A stretch of 9,374 nt of DNA from Streptosporangiaceae bacterium (GTDB taxonomy: Bacteria > Actinomycetota > Actinomycetes > Streptosporangiales > Streptosporangiaceae): the NCBI GenBank assembly GCA_025934635.1, contig JAICWX010000335.1, positions 1 to 9,374 on the forward strand. Reading direction: 5' to 3'. The position numbers were made by a program, and so were the translations under genes. How positions within the stretch are numbered: position 1 is the first letter of the stretch; each line of letters opens with the position of its first letter. The notes under the pieces are model-generated. The model did no database searches and was not told where the DNA came from. It saw only the letters and a list, made by a program, of their open reading frames with translations. This document shows positions 1-8,449 of the stretch, piece after piece.

Positions 1-2083
1 CCTCGAAGATGACCTCGTCCATCCGGGAGCCGGTCTCGATCAGGGCCGCCGCCAGGATCGTCAGCGAGCCGCCGTGCTCGATGTTGCGAGCCGCGCCGAA
101 GAACCGCTTGGGCGGGTACAGCGCGGTGGAGTCCACGCCACCGGACAGGATCCGGCCGCTGGCCGGGGCCGAGTTGTTGTACGCACGGCCGAGCCGGGTG
201 ATGTTGTCCAGCAGGATGACCACGTCGTGGCCCATCTCCACCAGCCGCTTGGCGCGCTCGATGGCCAGCTCGGCAACCGTGGTGTGGTCGTCGGCCGGGT
301 GGTCGAAGGTCGAGTGGATGACCTCGCCCTTGACCGTGCGCTGCATGTCGGTGACCTCTTCAGGCCGCTCGTCGACCAGGACGACCATGAGGTGGCACTC
401 GGGGTTGTTCTTGGTGATGGCGTTGGCGATCGCCTGCAGGATCATCGTCTTGCCCGCCTTGGGCGGCGACACGATCAGGCCGCGCTGGCCCTTGCCGATC
501 GGGCAGATGAGGTCGATGATCCGGGTGACCATGTTGCCCGCGTCGGTCTCCAGGCGGAGCCTTTCCTGCGGGTACAGCGGCACCAGCTTGGAGAACTCCG
601 GCCGGGCGATGGACTTCTCCGGGTCGAGCCCGTTGACCTTGTCCAGCCGGACCAGCGCGTTGAACTTCTCCCGGCGCTCGCCATCGCGCGGCTGGCGGAC
701 GGCGCCCTCGATCACGTCGCCCTTCCGCAGGCCGTGCTTGCGGACCTGGGAGAGCGAGACGTACACGTCGTTCGGCCCGGGCAGGTAGCCGGTGGTGCGG
801 ACGAAGGCGTACCCCTGCGAGTCGAGCACGTCGAGGATGCCGGCGATCGGGATGAGGACATCGTCCTCGCCGATCACGGGCTCCGGCTCGGCCTGGCCGC
901 GCTCACGCCGGCGGTTGCGGTTCCTGAACCGGTCCCGGCCGCGCCCGCGGCCGCCGTCGTCGTCGTCGTACGCGGGCCCGCGGCTGGCCGCCATCGGCTC
1001 CCGGTCCCGGCTGCCCTGGTTCCGGCCGCCCTGGTCCCGGCCGCCGCGATCGCGGCCGCCCTGGTCCCGGCCATTGTCCCGGCCGCCGCCGTCCCGGCCA
1101 TTGTCGCGGCTACCGCTGTCGCGGCCGCCGCTGTCACGGACATTGTCGCGGACATTGTCACGAACGTTGTCGCGGCCGCCGTTGTCACGGACATTGTCAC
1201 GGCCGCCGCTGTCACGCTCGCCGTCGCGGACGTCCCGGCTGCCCTGGTCGCGGCCGGACTGGTCGCGGCCGCGGGCGGGCTGGTCCTCCCGGCGGGTGTT
1301 CCGGCGCCGCCGGTCACCACGCTGCGTCTCACCCGTCGCGGCCTCATCCCGCGGGCCCGCCGGGCCGTCCTCGCGAGCGCCCTGCGGTGCCGCGGCCTCC
1401 GGGGCGGCGGCGTGCTGACCCTGCGCGGCGGCCGCCTGCGGGGCCGGAGCCTGCTCACCGGAAACCGGCTCGGCGGGAGCCTGCTGAGCGGGGACTTGCT
1501 GCGCGGGGGCCTGCTGAGCCGAGGCCCGCTGAGCCGAGGTCCGCGAGGTCGCAGTCCGCCGGGTCCGGCTATTCGGGCGGTCGGCGGCCGGAGCCTGGTC
1601 GAAGCTGAGCTGCTGCCCGGTCCCCGTGCCCTCGTCCGCGCCGATCCCGCCGCTCGCGGTCACCGGGCCGGCCCCGAGGCCGGTCACGGCGCCGTCGCCG
1701 ATGCCGGGCTGCGTGCGTGTGTCTGGTCCCATAGCGTCCTGCTTCCGCAGGCGGGTCGAGTCAGCTCCCGCGGACGCGACGCGCTGGTTCGAACCTTGGT
1801 TAGCGGCACCCGCCTCCTGCTTGGGCGCCCCGCCCTGGCGGGCCTCAATCGCCTCAATGAGCTGTCCCTTGCGCATCCGGCCGGCCCCCGGGATGCTCAT
1901 CGACTGCGCGATGCGCTGCAGCTCGGGCATGAGCAGCGAGGAAAGGCCAGTGCCACCGCTGCCACCGCGACTGCGAGACTTCGGCGCCGAGGCTCCGCTA
2001 GCCGCGGACGGCGCCGAGGTACCGACGGGGGCGCCCTCAGACGCGCCGGGCGCGCTGCTGAGGAGTTCGGTTGTGTCGCTCAC
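1..2083 (-). CDS. rho: Transcription termination factor Rho, 3' end cut by window edge
   Basis: Rho is the hexameric RNA-dependent ATPase/helicase that ends transcription at Rho-dependent sites in the cytoplasm. The window holds 694 codons; by comparison with E. coli Rho about 80 C-terminal residues are missing. Domains in order: a Rho_N helical domain (about residues 42-85, containing [12 protein letters not shown]); a disordered Ala/Gln/Pro- then Arg/Asp/Asn/Gly-rich insertion (about 86-400); a cold-shock RNA-binding domain (about 405-482, with the RNP1-like GYAFVR); and the RecA-like motor. The motor shows Walker A PPKAGKT (Lys about 545), DERPEEV (catalytic Glu about 572), Walker B LLDNITR (Asp about 626) and the Q-loop [14 protein letters not shown] chose GTG at 2083 because GAAGGA lies 6 nt upstream and the product then begins SDTTELL, as in other actinobacterial Rho proteins. 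An ATG at 2098 is in frame but would place this Shine-Dalgarno inside the gene. Identity is certain; the start is very likely. Confidence 0.97.
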   Translation of the reverse strand, partial: MSDTTELLSSAPGASEGAPVGTSAPSAASGASAPKSRSRGGSGGTGLSSLLMPELQRIAQSMSIPGAGRMRKGQLIEAIEARQGGAPKQEAGAANQGSNQRVASAGADSTRLRKQDAMGPDTRTQPGIGDGAVTGLGAGPVTASGGIGADEGTGTGQQLSFDQAPAADRPNSRTRRTATSRTSAQRASAQQAPAQQVPAQQAPAEPVSGEQAPAPQAAAAQGQHAAAPEAAAPQGAREDGPAGPRDEAATGETQRGDRRRRNTRREDQPARGRDQSGRDQGSRDVRDGERDSGGRDNVRDNGGRDNVRDNVRDNVRDSGGRDSGSRDNGRDGGGRDNGRDQGGRDRGGRDQGGRNQGSRDREPMAASRGPAYDDDDGGRGRGRDRFRNRNRRRERGQAEPEPVIGEDDVLIPIAGILDVLDSQGYAFVRTTGYLPGPNDVYVSLSQVRKHGLRKGDVIEGAVRQPRDGERREKFNALVRLDKVNGLDPEKSIARPEFSKLVPLYPQERLRLETDAGNMVTRIIDLICPIGKGQRGLIVSPPKAGKTMILQAIANAITKNNPECHLMVVLVDERPEEVTDMQRTVKGEVIHSTFDHPADDHTTVAELAIERAKRLVEMGHDVVILLDNITRLGRAYNNSAPASGRILSGGVDSTALYPPKRFFGAARNIEHGGSLTILAAALIETGSRMDEVIFE
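1000..1275 (-). repeat. Degenerate tandem repeats encoding the RD/RN-rich segment of Rho
   Basis: This part of rho encodes imperfect short units such as [14 protein letters not shown] and GGRDQG, at about residues 270-362. The DNA shows the matching degenerate repeats (recurring ggacattgtc, ggccgccgtt and ccctggtcgcgg on the plus strand). A less regular AQQAP-type run lies around 1480-1545. Low-complexity Arg-rich insertions between the Rho N-domain and RNA-binding domain are known in actinobacterial Rho. Repeat number probably varies between strains through slippage; that is inference. Confidence 0.85.
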
Positions 2084-2089
2084 TAATGG

Positions 2090-2095
2090 TCCTTC
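2090..2095 (-). promoter_or_regulatory. Shine-Dalgarno of rho
   Basis: GAAGGA on the minus strand with a 6-nt spacer to the GTG at 2083. It decides the rho start in favour of GTG over the in-frame ATG at 2098, which would overlap this site. The longer version would also contain the rare Leu codon TTA just before the GTG. Confidence 0.75.
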
Positions 2096-2149
2096 CATGA
2101 TTCTCGGCCGCCTGGGGTGAACCCGCTAGGCCCGTCGACCCGGTACCGC

Positions 2150-2165
2150 GGCCCCCCTCGGGGCC
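2150..2165. promoter_or_regulatory. GC hairpin in the rho leader
   Basis: A perfect 6-bp inverted repeat, GGCCCC and GGGGCC, is separated by a 4-nt loop. It lies 67 nt upstream of the rho GTG. No T tract follows on the minus strand, so it is not a simple intrinsic terminator. It could be a leader structure affecting rho expression. The structure is seen; the function is inferred. Confidence 0.4.
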
Positions 2166-2241
2166 AGAATTGATTCGCGCTGCTCTGCCAGCCGCCGAAT
2201 GTCCACGAATCCCGCAACGCCTTGCGTTCCTCCGTGCGTCG

Positions 2242-2271
2242 CCATGTTTCCGCAAGCCTTGTGTCCGCAAG
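2242..2271 (-). repeat. Tandem 15-nt near-repeat in the rho leader
   Basis: On the minus strand CTTGCGGACACAAGG is followed immediately by CTTGCGGAAACATGG, matching at 13 of 15 positions. A weaker third resemblance (GTTGCGGGATTCGTGG) lies about 22 nt further toward rho. Two adjacent copies could be a protein or RNA binding site in the leader, or a chance duplication. Confidence 0.5.
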
Positions 2272-2364
2272 TTAGGGAGCTGAGCCGGGAAGCGCCCGGG
2301 CGGTCATACGGCTCGCCCGTGTCCCCGGCGTTCGCGCTCTTGCCAGGCTGGCCCTGCTCCCCGG

Positions 2365-2379
2365 CTGAGGGCTCCTCAG
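2365..2379. promoter_or_regulatory. 6-3-6 inverted repeat in the thrB-rho gap
   Basis: CTGAGG and CCTCAG are separated by three bases, giving a perfect short hairpin on either strand. It sits about 280 nt upstream of the rho start. Directly beside it on the plus strand is TTGACA (2380-2385), but no -10 follows at 16-18 nt. It is either leader RNA structure or an operator; the sequence cannot decide. Confidence 0.35.
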
Positions 2380-2578
2380 TTGACAAGGGAACGGTACATC
2401 CTGCGCCAAAGACCTTGGGTACGGCAACAATACCGGCCCAGCAGAATTTGACGGCGAGCGCCCGGTTTACCGACGAGCACCCAATCCAGAGCGGGGCACC
2501 CGGTGCGCCACTAAGCCTAACACCATGAGGACTCACGGCATTCCTTCGCAGCCGTCCGTGTCGCGGAAGAAGAGGCAA

Positions 2579-2595
2579 CGGTCCCAGAAGGCCCG
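2579..2595 (-). terminator. Possible weak terminator after thrB
   Basis: About 105 nt past the thrB stop, the minus strand can fold CGGGCC against GGACCG (one mismatch, 5-nt loop), followed by the pyrimidine-rich TTGCCTCTTCTTCC. This is the best intrinsic-terminator-like structure I find between thrB and rho, but it is imperfect and lacks a run of T. The operon may instead end by Rho or read through. Confidence 0.25.
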
Positions 2596-2699
2596 CTAGC
2601 AGCCACGGACACCCGGCATGCATGATTCCAGGAAGAGTGTCTTGGCCTGGATCTGCCGCCACGTGCCCGGCCGGACGGATTGGCCGCTCGTTCCCCGCG

Positions 2700-3662
2700 T
2701 CAGTAGCCTGATGGAGGCTCCGGGCGCAGGACACGCGCACCTTGCCGCTCGACGTCTAGCGAGCTTATGTGCCATGCAATACCCGTTTCTCTCACGATTG
2801 AACCCAGGCTGTCCAGGTAGTGACGATAATCAGGCTCCCCCGGCTGGCTACTAAGCAGCGCCAGCACGGACGGCCCCGCCCCCGACACCACCGCGGGGAT
2901 GCCGGCCGCCCGCAGCGAGCGGACCAGCGCGACGGTATCCGGCATCGCCGCGGCCCGGTAATCCTGGTGCAGCCAGTCCCTGGTCGCGGCGAGCAGCGCG
3001 CCCGTTTCCTGAGGTAGCTGCGTCAGCGCGGCCACCAGCAGGGCGCTGCGCCCGGCGTTGGCGGCCGCGTCCCGGTGCGGCACCACGTCCGGCAGCAGCC
3101 TGCGGGCCACTTCGGTGCGCACCGGGGCCGGCCCGACGCAGATCACCGGGCTGATCGAGGCCTGCGGCTCGAGCCGGGCCATCCGCGGCTGGCCGTCCTG
3201 CGACCAGGCGATGGTCAGCCCGCCGCCGAGGCAGGCGGCCACGTTGTCCGGATGCCCTTCCAGCTCGGTCGCCATCCCGAGCAGGGCCTCGTCCGGCAGC
3301 GCGGCAGCGCCGGACGCGACCAGCGCCCGGGCGGCCAGGATGCCGGCCACGATGGCGGCGGCCGAGGAACCCAGGCCGCGGCCGTGCGGGATCCGGTTCA
3401 CGCAGCGCAGCCCGAGTCCGGGCGGCTGGCTTCCGCAGGCCGCGAACGTCTTCCGCATGGCCTGCACGACCAGGTGATCCTCGCCCGCGCCGGCCAGGTC
3501 CGCGCCCTCGCCCTCGATCTCGATGGACAGCCCGGACTCGCAGGCCCACGCGTCCACCTCGTCGTACAGGCTCAGCGCGAGCCCGAGCGCGTCGAACCCC
3601 GGCCCCAGGTTCGCGCTGGTCGCGGGCACGCGTACCCGCACGGCAGCCTGCGTCCAGGCCAT
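2700..3662 (-). CDS. thrB: Homoserine kinase
   Basis: ThrB phosphorylates homoserine with ATP to O-phosphohomoserine, the substrate of the ThrC encoded just upstream. The product is 320 residues, usual for this GHMP kinase. Visible motifs are the N-terminal PATSANLGPGFD (13-24), the ATP-binding glycine loop PHGRGLGSSAAA (92-103), EGHPDN (135-140) and the C-terminal SGAGPSVLAL (260-269), all in family order. The start ATG shares one base with the thrC stop (TGATG at 3660-3664), and there is no Shine-Dalgarno before it, so translation is probably coupled to thrC by re-initiation. It is the last gene of the six-gene operon. The C-terminal tail after about residue 300 is unremarkable. Homoserine kinase is the only reasonable assignment. 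Confidence 0.97.
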   Translation of the reverse strand: MAWTQAAVRVRVPATSANLGPGFDALGLALSLYDEVDAWACESGLSIEIEGEGADLAGAGEDHLVVQAMRKTFAACGSQPPGLGLRCVNRIPHGRGLGSSAAAIVAGILAARALVASGAAALPDEALLGMATELEGHPDNVAACLGGGLTIAWSQDGQPRMARLEPQASISPVICVGPAPVRTEVARRLLPDVVPHRDAAANAGRSALLVAALTQLPQETGALLAATRDWLHQDYRAAAMPDTVALVRSLRAAGIPAVVSGAGPSVLALLSSQPGEPDYRHYLDSLGSIVRETGIAWHISSLDVERQGARVLRPEPPSGY

Positions 3663-4732
3663 CAGGCCAGGCCGAGGGCGGTCGCGGCGGAGGTGACGTC
3701 GGGAGGGATGGTGGCGGGCTTGGGCGCGCCGTCCAGGGCCCAGGAGGGGTCTTTGAGGCCGTTGCCGGTGATCGTGCAGACCACCCGCGAGCCGGCCGGG
3801 ATCTGGCCGCTCGCGCTGGCCCGGAGCAGGCCGGCCACGCTGGCCGAGGAGGCCAGCTCGCCGAAGACCGCCTCCTGGGTGGCCAGCAGCCGGTAGGCGG
3901 CGAGGATCTCCCGGTCGGTGACCGAGTCGATGATGCCGCCGGAGGCGTCCCTGGCCGCCTCGGCCAGCTGCCAGGAGGCCGGGTTGCCGATCCTGATCGC
4001 GGTGGCGATCGTCTGCGGCTGCAGGACCGGGCGGCCGATCACGATCGGCGCCGCGCCGCTGGCCTGGAAGCCGAACATCCGCGGCGACTTCGTCGACAGC
4101 CCGGCCTGCTGGTACTCGGTGTAGCCCATCCAGTAGGCGGTGATGTTGCCGGCGTTGCCGACTGGCAGGCAGTGCACGTCGGGAGCGTCGCCGAGCTCGT
4201 CCACGATCTCGAACGCGGCGGTCTTCTGACCCTGCAGGCGGTCCGGGTTCACCGAGTTGACCAGCGCGACCGGGTACTCGGCGGACAGCTTCCTGGCCAC
4301 CTCCAGGCAGTCGTCGAACGAGCCGCTGACCTGCAGCAGCTTCGCCCCGTGGACCAGGGCCTGGGCGAGCTTGCCGATCGCGATCTTGCCGCCGGGCACG
4401 AGCACCGCGCAGGTGATCCCGGCCCGGGCCGCATAGGCGGCCGCGCTCGCGCTCGTGTTGCCGGTCGAGGCGCAGATCACTGCCTTGGCGCCGGCCCCGG
4501 CGGCCATGCTGATGGCCACCGTCATGCCGCGGTCCTTGAACGAGCCGGTCGGGTTGAGGCCCTCGACCTTGAGGTACACGTCGCACCCGGTCCGGGCGGA
4601 CAGCACCGGGGCGGGCAGCAGCGGGGTACCGCCCTCGTGCAGGGTGATCACGGGCGTGTCCGCGCTCACTGGCAGGCGGTCCCGGTACGCGTCGATGACG
4701 CCGTGCCAGGGGCGGGAACGTACGGCTGGCAT
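3662..4732 (-). CDS. thrC: Threonine synthase
   Basis: ThrC converts O-phosphohomoserine to threonine and phosphate with pyridoxal phosphate, the last step of threonine synthesis. The product is 356 residues, the size of the shorter, fold-type II bacterial class. The PLP lysine is Lys66 in TGSFKDRGM, the STGNTSAS segment (89-96) binds substrate or cofactor, and GNAGN (192-196) is the PLP-phosphate loop. Near the C-terminus TGNGLKDP is also typical. The ATG at 4732 overlaps the hom stop by one base (TAATG). The three Glu codons ending hom (GAGGAGGAG) supply the Shine-Dalgarno. It overlaps thrB by one base at the other end. The neighbours on both sides in the same pathway remove any doubt about function. 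Confidence 0.97.
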   Translation of the reverse strand: MPAVRSRPWHGVIDAYRDRLPVSADTPVITLHEGGTPLLPAPVLSARTGCDVYLKVEGLNPTGSFKDRGMTVAISMAAGAGAKAVICASTGNTSASAAAYAARAGITCAVLVPGGKIAIGKLAQALVHGAKLLQVSGSFDDCLEVARKLSAEYPVALVNSVNPDRLQGQKTAAFEIVDELGDAPDVHCLPVGNAGNITAYWMGYTEYQQAGLSTKSPRMFGFQASGAAPIVIGRPVLQPQTIATAIRIGNPASWQLAEAARDASGGIIDSVTDREILAAYRLLATQEAVFGELASSASVAGLLRASASGQIPAGSRVVCTITGNGLKDPSWALDGAPKPATIPPDVTSAATALGLA

Positions 4733-6048
4733 TACTCCTCCTCGCCTTCGACGCGCATCACGCTGGCGACGGCCCGGACCACCGGCAGCGCCTCGAGTTC
4801 GCGGATGGTCGCGGCCAGCGCCGCGTCCCGCGCGGTGTGCGTCACGATCACCAGCTGGGCCTCGGCGCCCCGGCTGGCCTGGCGGACCGCCTCGATGGAG
4901 ACGTCGTTCTGGGCAAACGCCTCGGCGACCGGGGCGAGCACGCCGGGCTTGTCGTCCACGTCCAGCGAGACGTGGTACCGGGTCAGGGTCTCCCCCATCG
5001 GCATGACCGGCAGCCCGGCGTAGGTGGACGCGTCCGGGCCGCGGGTGCCCGCCAGCCGGTTCCTGGCCACCGCGACGATGTCGCCGAGCACCGCGCTCGC
5101 GGTCGGGGTGCCACCCGCGCCGGCGCCGTAGAACATCAGGCGCCCGGCCGATTCGGCCTCCACGAACACCGCGTTGTAGGCCTCGGAGACCGAGGCCAGC
5201 GGGTGGCTGCGCGGGATCATCGCGGGGTGCACCCGGACCGAGACGCCGGCGTCACTGCGGTCGCAGATGGCCAGCAGCTTCACCACCCGGCCGAGCCCCC
5301 GGGCGGACAGGATGTCGGTCGCGGTCACCTCGGTGATGCCCTCGCGGTGCACGTCGGCCGCGGTCACCGGGGTGTGGAAGGCCAGGCTGGCCAGGATGGC
5401 CGCCTTGGCGGCGGCGTCGAAACCCTCCACGTCGGCGGTCGGGTCGGCCTCGGCGTAGCCGAGCGCCTGCGCCTCCTCCAGGGACTCGGCGAAGCCGGCC
5501 CCGGAGGAGTCCATCTTGTCGAGGATGAAGTTCGTGGTGCCGTTGACGATGCCGAGCACGCGGTGCACCTTGTCCCCGGCCAGCGATTCGCGCAGCGGGC
5601 GCAGGATCGGGATGGCGCCGGCCACCGAGGCCTCGTAGTACAGGTCGGCCCCGTACTCGCGGGCCGCCCCGTAGATCTCCGCGCCGTTCTCGGCCAGCAG
5701 GGCCTTGTTCGCGGTGACCACGGGCTTGCCGCCCTTGAGCGCGGCGAGCAGCAGCGACCGGGCCGGCTCGATGCCGCCGATCACCTCGACCACGATGTCG
5801 ATGTCGGGCCGGGTGGCCAGCGCGTGCGCGTCCGCGGTGAGCAGTTCCCGGTCGATCCCGGCCGGCCGCCGGTGCCCGACCCGCCGCACCGCGATACCGC
5901 CCAGCTCCAGCCGGGCGCCGACGCGCAGCGCGAGGTCGTCGGCCTGCGCGGCGAGCAGCCGGGCCACCCCGGAGCCGACGACGCCGCAGCCGAGCAGGGC
6001 TACCTTCAGGACGGGCAGGGCCGTGGGGGCCGGCTGGGTCTGTTTCAT
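4732..6048 (-). CDS. hom: Homoserine dehydrogenase with C-terminal ACT domain
   Basis: This enzyme reduces aspartate semialdehyde to homoserine with NAD(P)H, committing carbon to threonine and methionine rather than lysine. The product is 438 residues, the usual length for the monofunctional ACT-bearing form. The Rossmann loop GCGVVG is at 20-25, followed by the conserved NKALLAENG (114-122), [11 protein letters not shown] (166-176) and the catalytic region [16 protein letters not shown], where Asp211 and Lys215 match the yeast enzyme's Asp219 and Lys223. An ACT domain (about 358-430, beginning [17 protein letters not shown]) is the expected site of threonine feedback inhibition. There is no aspartokinase fusion. 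The ATG overlaps the lysA stop by 4 nt (ATGA, 6045-6048), and only a weak GGA precedes it. The gene is also known as thrA in some actinobacteria. Confidence 0.97.
   Translation of the reverse strand: MKQTQPAPTALPVLKVALLGCGVVGSGVARLLAAQADDLALRVGARLELGGIAVRRVGHRRPAGIDRELLTADAHALATRPDIDIVVEVIGGIEPARSLLLAALKGGKPVVTANKALLAENGAEIYGAAREYGADLYYEASVAGAIPILRPLRESLAGDKVHRVLGIVNGTTNFILDKMDSSGAGFAESLEEAQALGYAEADPTADVEGFDAAAKAAILASLAFHTPVTAADVHREGITEVTATDILSARGLGRVVKLLAICDRSDAGVSVRVHPAMIPRSHPLASVSEAYNAVFVEAESAGRLMFYGAGAGGTPTASAVLGDIVAVARNRLAGTRGPDASTYAGLPVMPMGETLTRYHVSLDVDDKPGVLAPVAEAFAQNDVSIEAVRQASRGAEAQLVIVTHTARDAALAATIRELEALPVVRAVASVMRVEGEEE
4735..4743 (-). promoter_or_regulatory. Shine-Dalgarno of thrC inside the end of hom
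   Basis: The last three sense codons of hom read GAGGAGGAG on the minus strand and lie 2 to 10 nt before the thrC ATG (4732). They encode a terminal Glu-Glu-Glu and form a purine-rich ribosome binding site. Confidence 0.6.
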
Positions 6049-7448
6049 CCGATGTCCAAGCTGAGCAGGTCGTCGAGGGTCTCCCGGCGGATGATCGGGC
6101 GGGCCGCGCGCTGTCCTTCACCGGCGCCTACCGCGACCACGGCCGGGCGCGCCACGTGGTTGTAGTTGCTGGCCAGCGAGCGGCAGTAGGCGCCGGTAGC
6201 CGGCACCGCCAGCAGGTCACCGGGGGCGAGGTCGGACGGCAGCCAGGCGTGCCGCACCACGATGTCGCCGCTCTCGCAGTGCCGGCCGACCACCCGGGAC
6301 AGCATCGGCGCGGCGTCCGAGGCGCGGGAGGCGAGCACGCACTCATAGGACGCGTCGTACAGCGCGGTCCTGATGTTGTCGCTCATCCCGCCGTCCACGC
6401 TGACGTAGGTACGGATCCCGTCCACGTCCTTGATCGTGCCCACCGTGTACAGCGACACGGTCGAGGGGCCGACGATGCCGCGGCCGGGTTCGACGGTCAG
6501 CCGGGGCCGGGACAGCCCGGCCGCCCGGCACTGCCCGTCCACGATGTCCCGCAGGCTCTGCGCCAGCTCCTTGACCTCGGGCGCGTCGTCCTCGGTGGTG
6601 TAGGCGATGCCGAAACCGCCGCCCAGGTCGAGCTCGGCGATCTCGATGCCGTGCTCGTCCCTGATCCGCACGGCCAGCCCCACCACCCGGTGCGCGGCCA
6701 CCTCGAAGCCGGCCGTGTCGAAGATCTGCGAGCCGATGTGCGAGTGCAGCCCGGCGAAGGTCACGCCCGGGCAGGCGATGACCCGGCGCACCGCCTCGTC
6801 GGCGGCCCCGGAGGCCAGCGAGAAGCCGAACTTCTGGTCGTCGTGGGCGGTGGCCATGAACTCGTGGGTATGCGCCTCGACGCCGGTGGTGACGCGGACT
6901 AGGACGTTCGGCTTGGTGCCTGCTTGTTCCGTCAGGTAGGCGAGCCGGGCGATCTCCTCGAACGAGTCCACCACGACGTGGCCGATGCCGGCCTCGACCG
7001 CGCGGGCGAGCTCGTCCTGCGTCTTGTTGTTGCCGTGCATGGTGATCTGCTCCGGCGGCACCCCGGCCGACAGCGCCACCTCGAGCTCGCCGCCGGTGCA
7101 CACGTCGACGCCGAGGCCCTCGGAGCTGACCCAGCGCAGTATCGCCCGGGAGCAGAACGCCTTCGCGGCGTAGAACACCCGCCCGTCGGGGCCGAACGCG
7201 TCCAGGTACTCGCGGCAGCGGGACCGGACGTCCTCCTCGTCGCAGACGTACAGCGGGGTGCCGAACTCGGCCGCCAGGTCCCGCACGTCGATCCCGCCGA
7301 GCGTCAGCACGCCACCGCCGGACCGCCCGGCGCCGCGCGGCCAGATCTCCGCGGGCAGCGCGTTCAGGTCCGGCGGGGCGGCGGGCGGATGATCGGCGGG
7401 CAGCACGTCACCATGACGTGGCCCGGCCGGGTGCGCGACACGGCTCAT
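6045..7448 (-). CDS. lysA: Diaminopimelate decarboxylase
   Basis: LysA removes CO2 from meso-diaminopimelate to give lysine, using pyridoxal phosphate. The product is 467 residues, a normal actinobacterial length; the first 45 or so residues are a Pro/Gly-rich extension. The alanine-racemase-like barrel carries the PLP lysine Lys96 in VFYAAKAF, HSHIGSQ (235-241), the phosphate loop GGGFG (276-280) and EPGR (320-323). CESGD (391-395) supplies the residue contributed across the dimer, and aromatic residues follow in GAYC and SNYN. I chose ATG 7448 because GAAGGG lies 6 nt upstream and the ATG overlaps the previous stop as ATGA; the open frame runs further upstream but only as the antisense-phase shadow of the preceding gene. 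It is the third gene of the operon. Confidence 0.97.
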   Translation of the reverse strand: MSRVAHPAGPRHGDVLPADHPPAAPPDLNALPAEIWPRGAGRSGGGVLTLGGIDVRDLAAEFGTPLYVCDEEDVRSRCREYLDAFGPDGRVFYAAKAFCSRAILRWVSSEGLGVDVCTGGELEVALSAGVPPEQITMHGNNKTQDELARAVEAGIGHVVVDSFEEIARLAYLTEQAGTKPNVLVRVTTGVEAHTHEFMATAHDDQKFGFSLASGAADEAVRRVIACPGVTFAGLHSHIGSQIFDTAGFEVAAHRVVGLAVRIRDEHGIEIAELDLGGGFGIAYTTEDDAPEVKELAQSLRDIVDGQCRAAGLSRPRLTVEPGRGIVGPSTVSLYTVGTIKDVDGIRTYVSVDGGMSDNIRTALYDASYECVLASRASDAAPMLSRVVGRHCESGDIVVRHAWLPSDLAPGDLLAVPATGAYCRSLASNYNHVARPAVVAVGAGEGQRAARPIIRRETLDDLLSLDIG

Positions 7449-8449
7449 GTGTTTCCCTTCGTGGCGGTGCTCACAGCGACCGGGGCTAACAGCCGGCCGG
7501 GCGCGCCGATCCCGAGCAGGCCCAGGCCCGCGGCGAGCCCGGTCCGCGCCGCGTCCGCCAGCCACAGCCGCTCGCTGCTGATATCCGCTACCTTCGTGAA
7601 GCTGGTCGTGCTCATGGTGTCAATCGTCCGCGCTGCCAGCTCCGCCAGGTACCCGGCGAACTCGTCGGGACGCCCGCGGCGCGCCGCCACGGCCACCCGT
7701 TCCGGGAGCCAGGACAACGCGTCGAGCAGCGCCAGCTCCCCCGGTTCGGCGAGCAGGCGCGGCGTGAACCCGGCTGGCCTGGTCCCCAGCGCGACGGCCC
7801 AGCGCAGCACGGCAGCAGCGGCGGCATGCGCGTACCGAACAGCATAAGCGGGATTGGCCAGGACGTGCCGCGCGACGCCGGCCGGGTCCGGGGGCTCGCC
7901 GCCGGGCGGCAGCGCGGCCAGGGCGAACCGCACCGCGTCGGCACCGGCGAAATCGACGGCCTGCGCTACGGGACCGCGTGGCAGGGGGGGCGATGGGGGG
8001 ACGGCGGCTCGTTCGGGATGAATGAGGGCACCGGCGGTGAGGGCGAGACGGGCGGTCAGCTGTGCGGCGAGGGTCGCCCTCGCCTGTGGCCAGCCTCGAG
8101 CGGCGGTCAGCGGTATCTCGGGGGGCGCGGGGAGGGTGCGGCCGGCCAGCGCGTCGCTGGCGGCGCAGGCCGGGCCGGCCTGCGCGATCCGGACCGCGAG
8201 CCGGGCCAGGGTGTCGTGGGTGACGGTGACGGTGACGAAACCGGGGCCGGTGACCTCGGCGGTGGCGATCCACGGCTCGGTGCTGAGCTGGCCGGCCAGC
8301 CGGGCGGCGGTGGCGCGGGGATCGGGGCCCAGGCGGAACGGGAGGGCGGTGGTGTAGCTGCCCGGCCCCGGGCCTGGGCGGAGCAGCGGGTCCTCGGCCC
8401 GGGGGCCGGCTGCGGCCAGGATCGCCTGCCGCAGCCCGGCCGTGATCAC
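7445..8449 (-). CDS. nrtL: ArgS-related anticodon-binding (DALR) protein without catalytic core, NrtL type
   Basis: The protein is 334 residues, against about 550-590 for arginyl-tRNA synthetase. Residues about 1-80 resemble the ArgRS N-terminal domain (EVTGPGFVTVTV at 65-76). The region where the HIGH- and KMSKS-bearing catalytic domain should be is reduced to a short Ala/Pro-rich linker (about 95-160) with neither motif. Synthetase similarity resumes with AGADAVRFALAALPP, NPAYAVRYAHA (199-209) and a C-terminal DALR helical bundle ending RLWLADAARTGLAAGLGLL (294-312). It should therefore bind tRNA but not charge it. Its function is unknown to me; the name follows the ArgS-related NrtL proteins annotated in actinomycetes. 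GTG 8449 overlaps the response-regulator stop by 4 nt (GTGA), with no Shine-Dalgarno, and its stop overlaps the lysA ATG by 4 nt. In mycobacteria the same place before lysA is held by argS itself, so this is probably a remodelled argS copy. Confidence 0.85.
   Translation of the reverse strand: MITAGLRQAILAAAGPRAEDPLLRPGPGPGSYTTALPFRLGPDPRATAARLAGQLSTEPWIATAEVTGPGFVTVTVTHDTLARLAVRIAQAGPACAASDALAGRTLPAPPEIPLTAARGWPQARATLAAQLTARLALTAGALIHPERAAVPPSPPLPRGPVAQAVDFAGADAVRFALAALPPGGEPPDPAGVARHVLANPAYAVRYAHAAAAAVLRWAVALGTRPAGFTPRLLAEPGELALLDALSWLPERVAVAARRGRPDEFAGYLAELAARTIDTMSTTSFTKVADISSERLWLADAARTGLAAGLGLLGIGAPGRLLAPVAVSTATKGNT
7455..7460 (-). promoter_or_regulatory. Shine-Dalgarno of lysA
   Basis: GAAGGG on the minus strand, 6 nt before the ATG at 7448. 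It lies inside the last codons of the upstream ArgS-like gene and decides the lysA start. It is the clearest ribosome site within the operon, so lysA may be translated partly independently of the gene before it. Confidence 0.65.

Larger units (their letters stand above)
2084..2699 (-). other. Gene-free region: thrB 3' flank and long rho leader/promoter region
   Basis: This is 616 bp between the thrB stop and the rho GTG. Open frames cross it on both strands, but their products are Cys/Pro/Gly/Ser-rich without a recognisable domain, and base composition is less GC-rich than in the neighbouring genes, so I see no real gene. It must hold the end of the thr operon transcript and very likely the rho promoter. 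One candidate -10 is TAGGCT near 2514-2519 (minus), which has no good -35. The region contains a tandem near-repeat and two strong hairpins, listed separately. Long leaders with autogenous control are known for rho in other bacteria; applying that here is inference. Confidence 0.6.

Noticed and set aside
74..2086. 670-codon plus-strand open frame antisense to rho
   Set aside because: It mirrors rho through its whole length. Its product is a Val/Ala/Arg-rich low-complexity chain explained by the antisense of the repeats, and rho on the other strand has unmistakable motifs.
2084..2098. ATG at 2098 as the rho start
   Set aside because: It is in frame but would bury the GAAGGA ribosome site, add a rare TTA codon and give a non-conserved N-terminus. 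The GTG at 2083 fits both spacing and family.
2376..2399. Short upstream reading frame (MYRSLVN) in the rho leader
   Set aside because: It has only seven codons, AGG sits too close to the ATG for a ribosome site, and there is no amino acid bias suggesting attenuation.
2126..2740. Open frames of 204 (minus) and 109 (plus) codons in the thrB-rho gap
   Set aside because: No domain, no good ribosome site, atypical amino acid content, and the minus one overlaps the thrB end out of frame. They look like chance frames.
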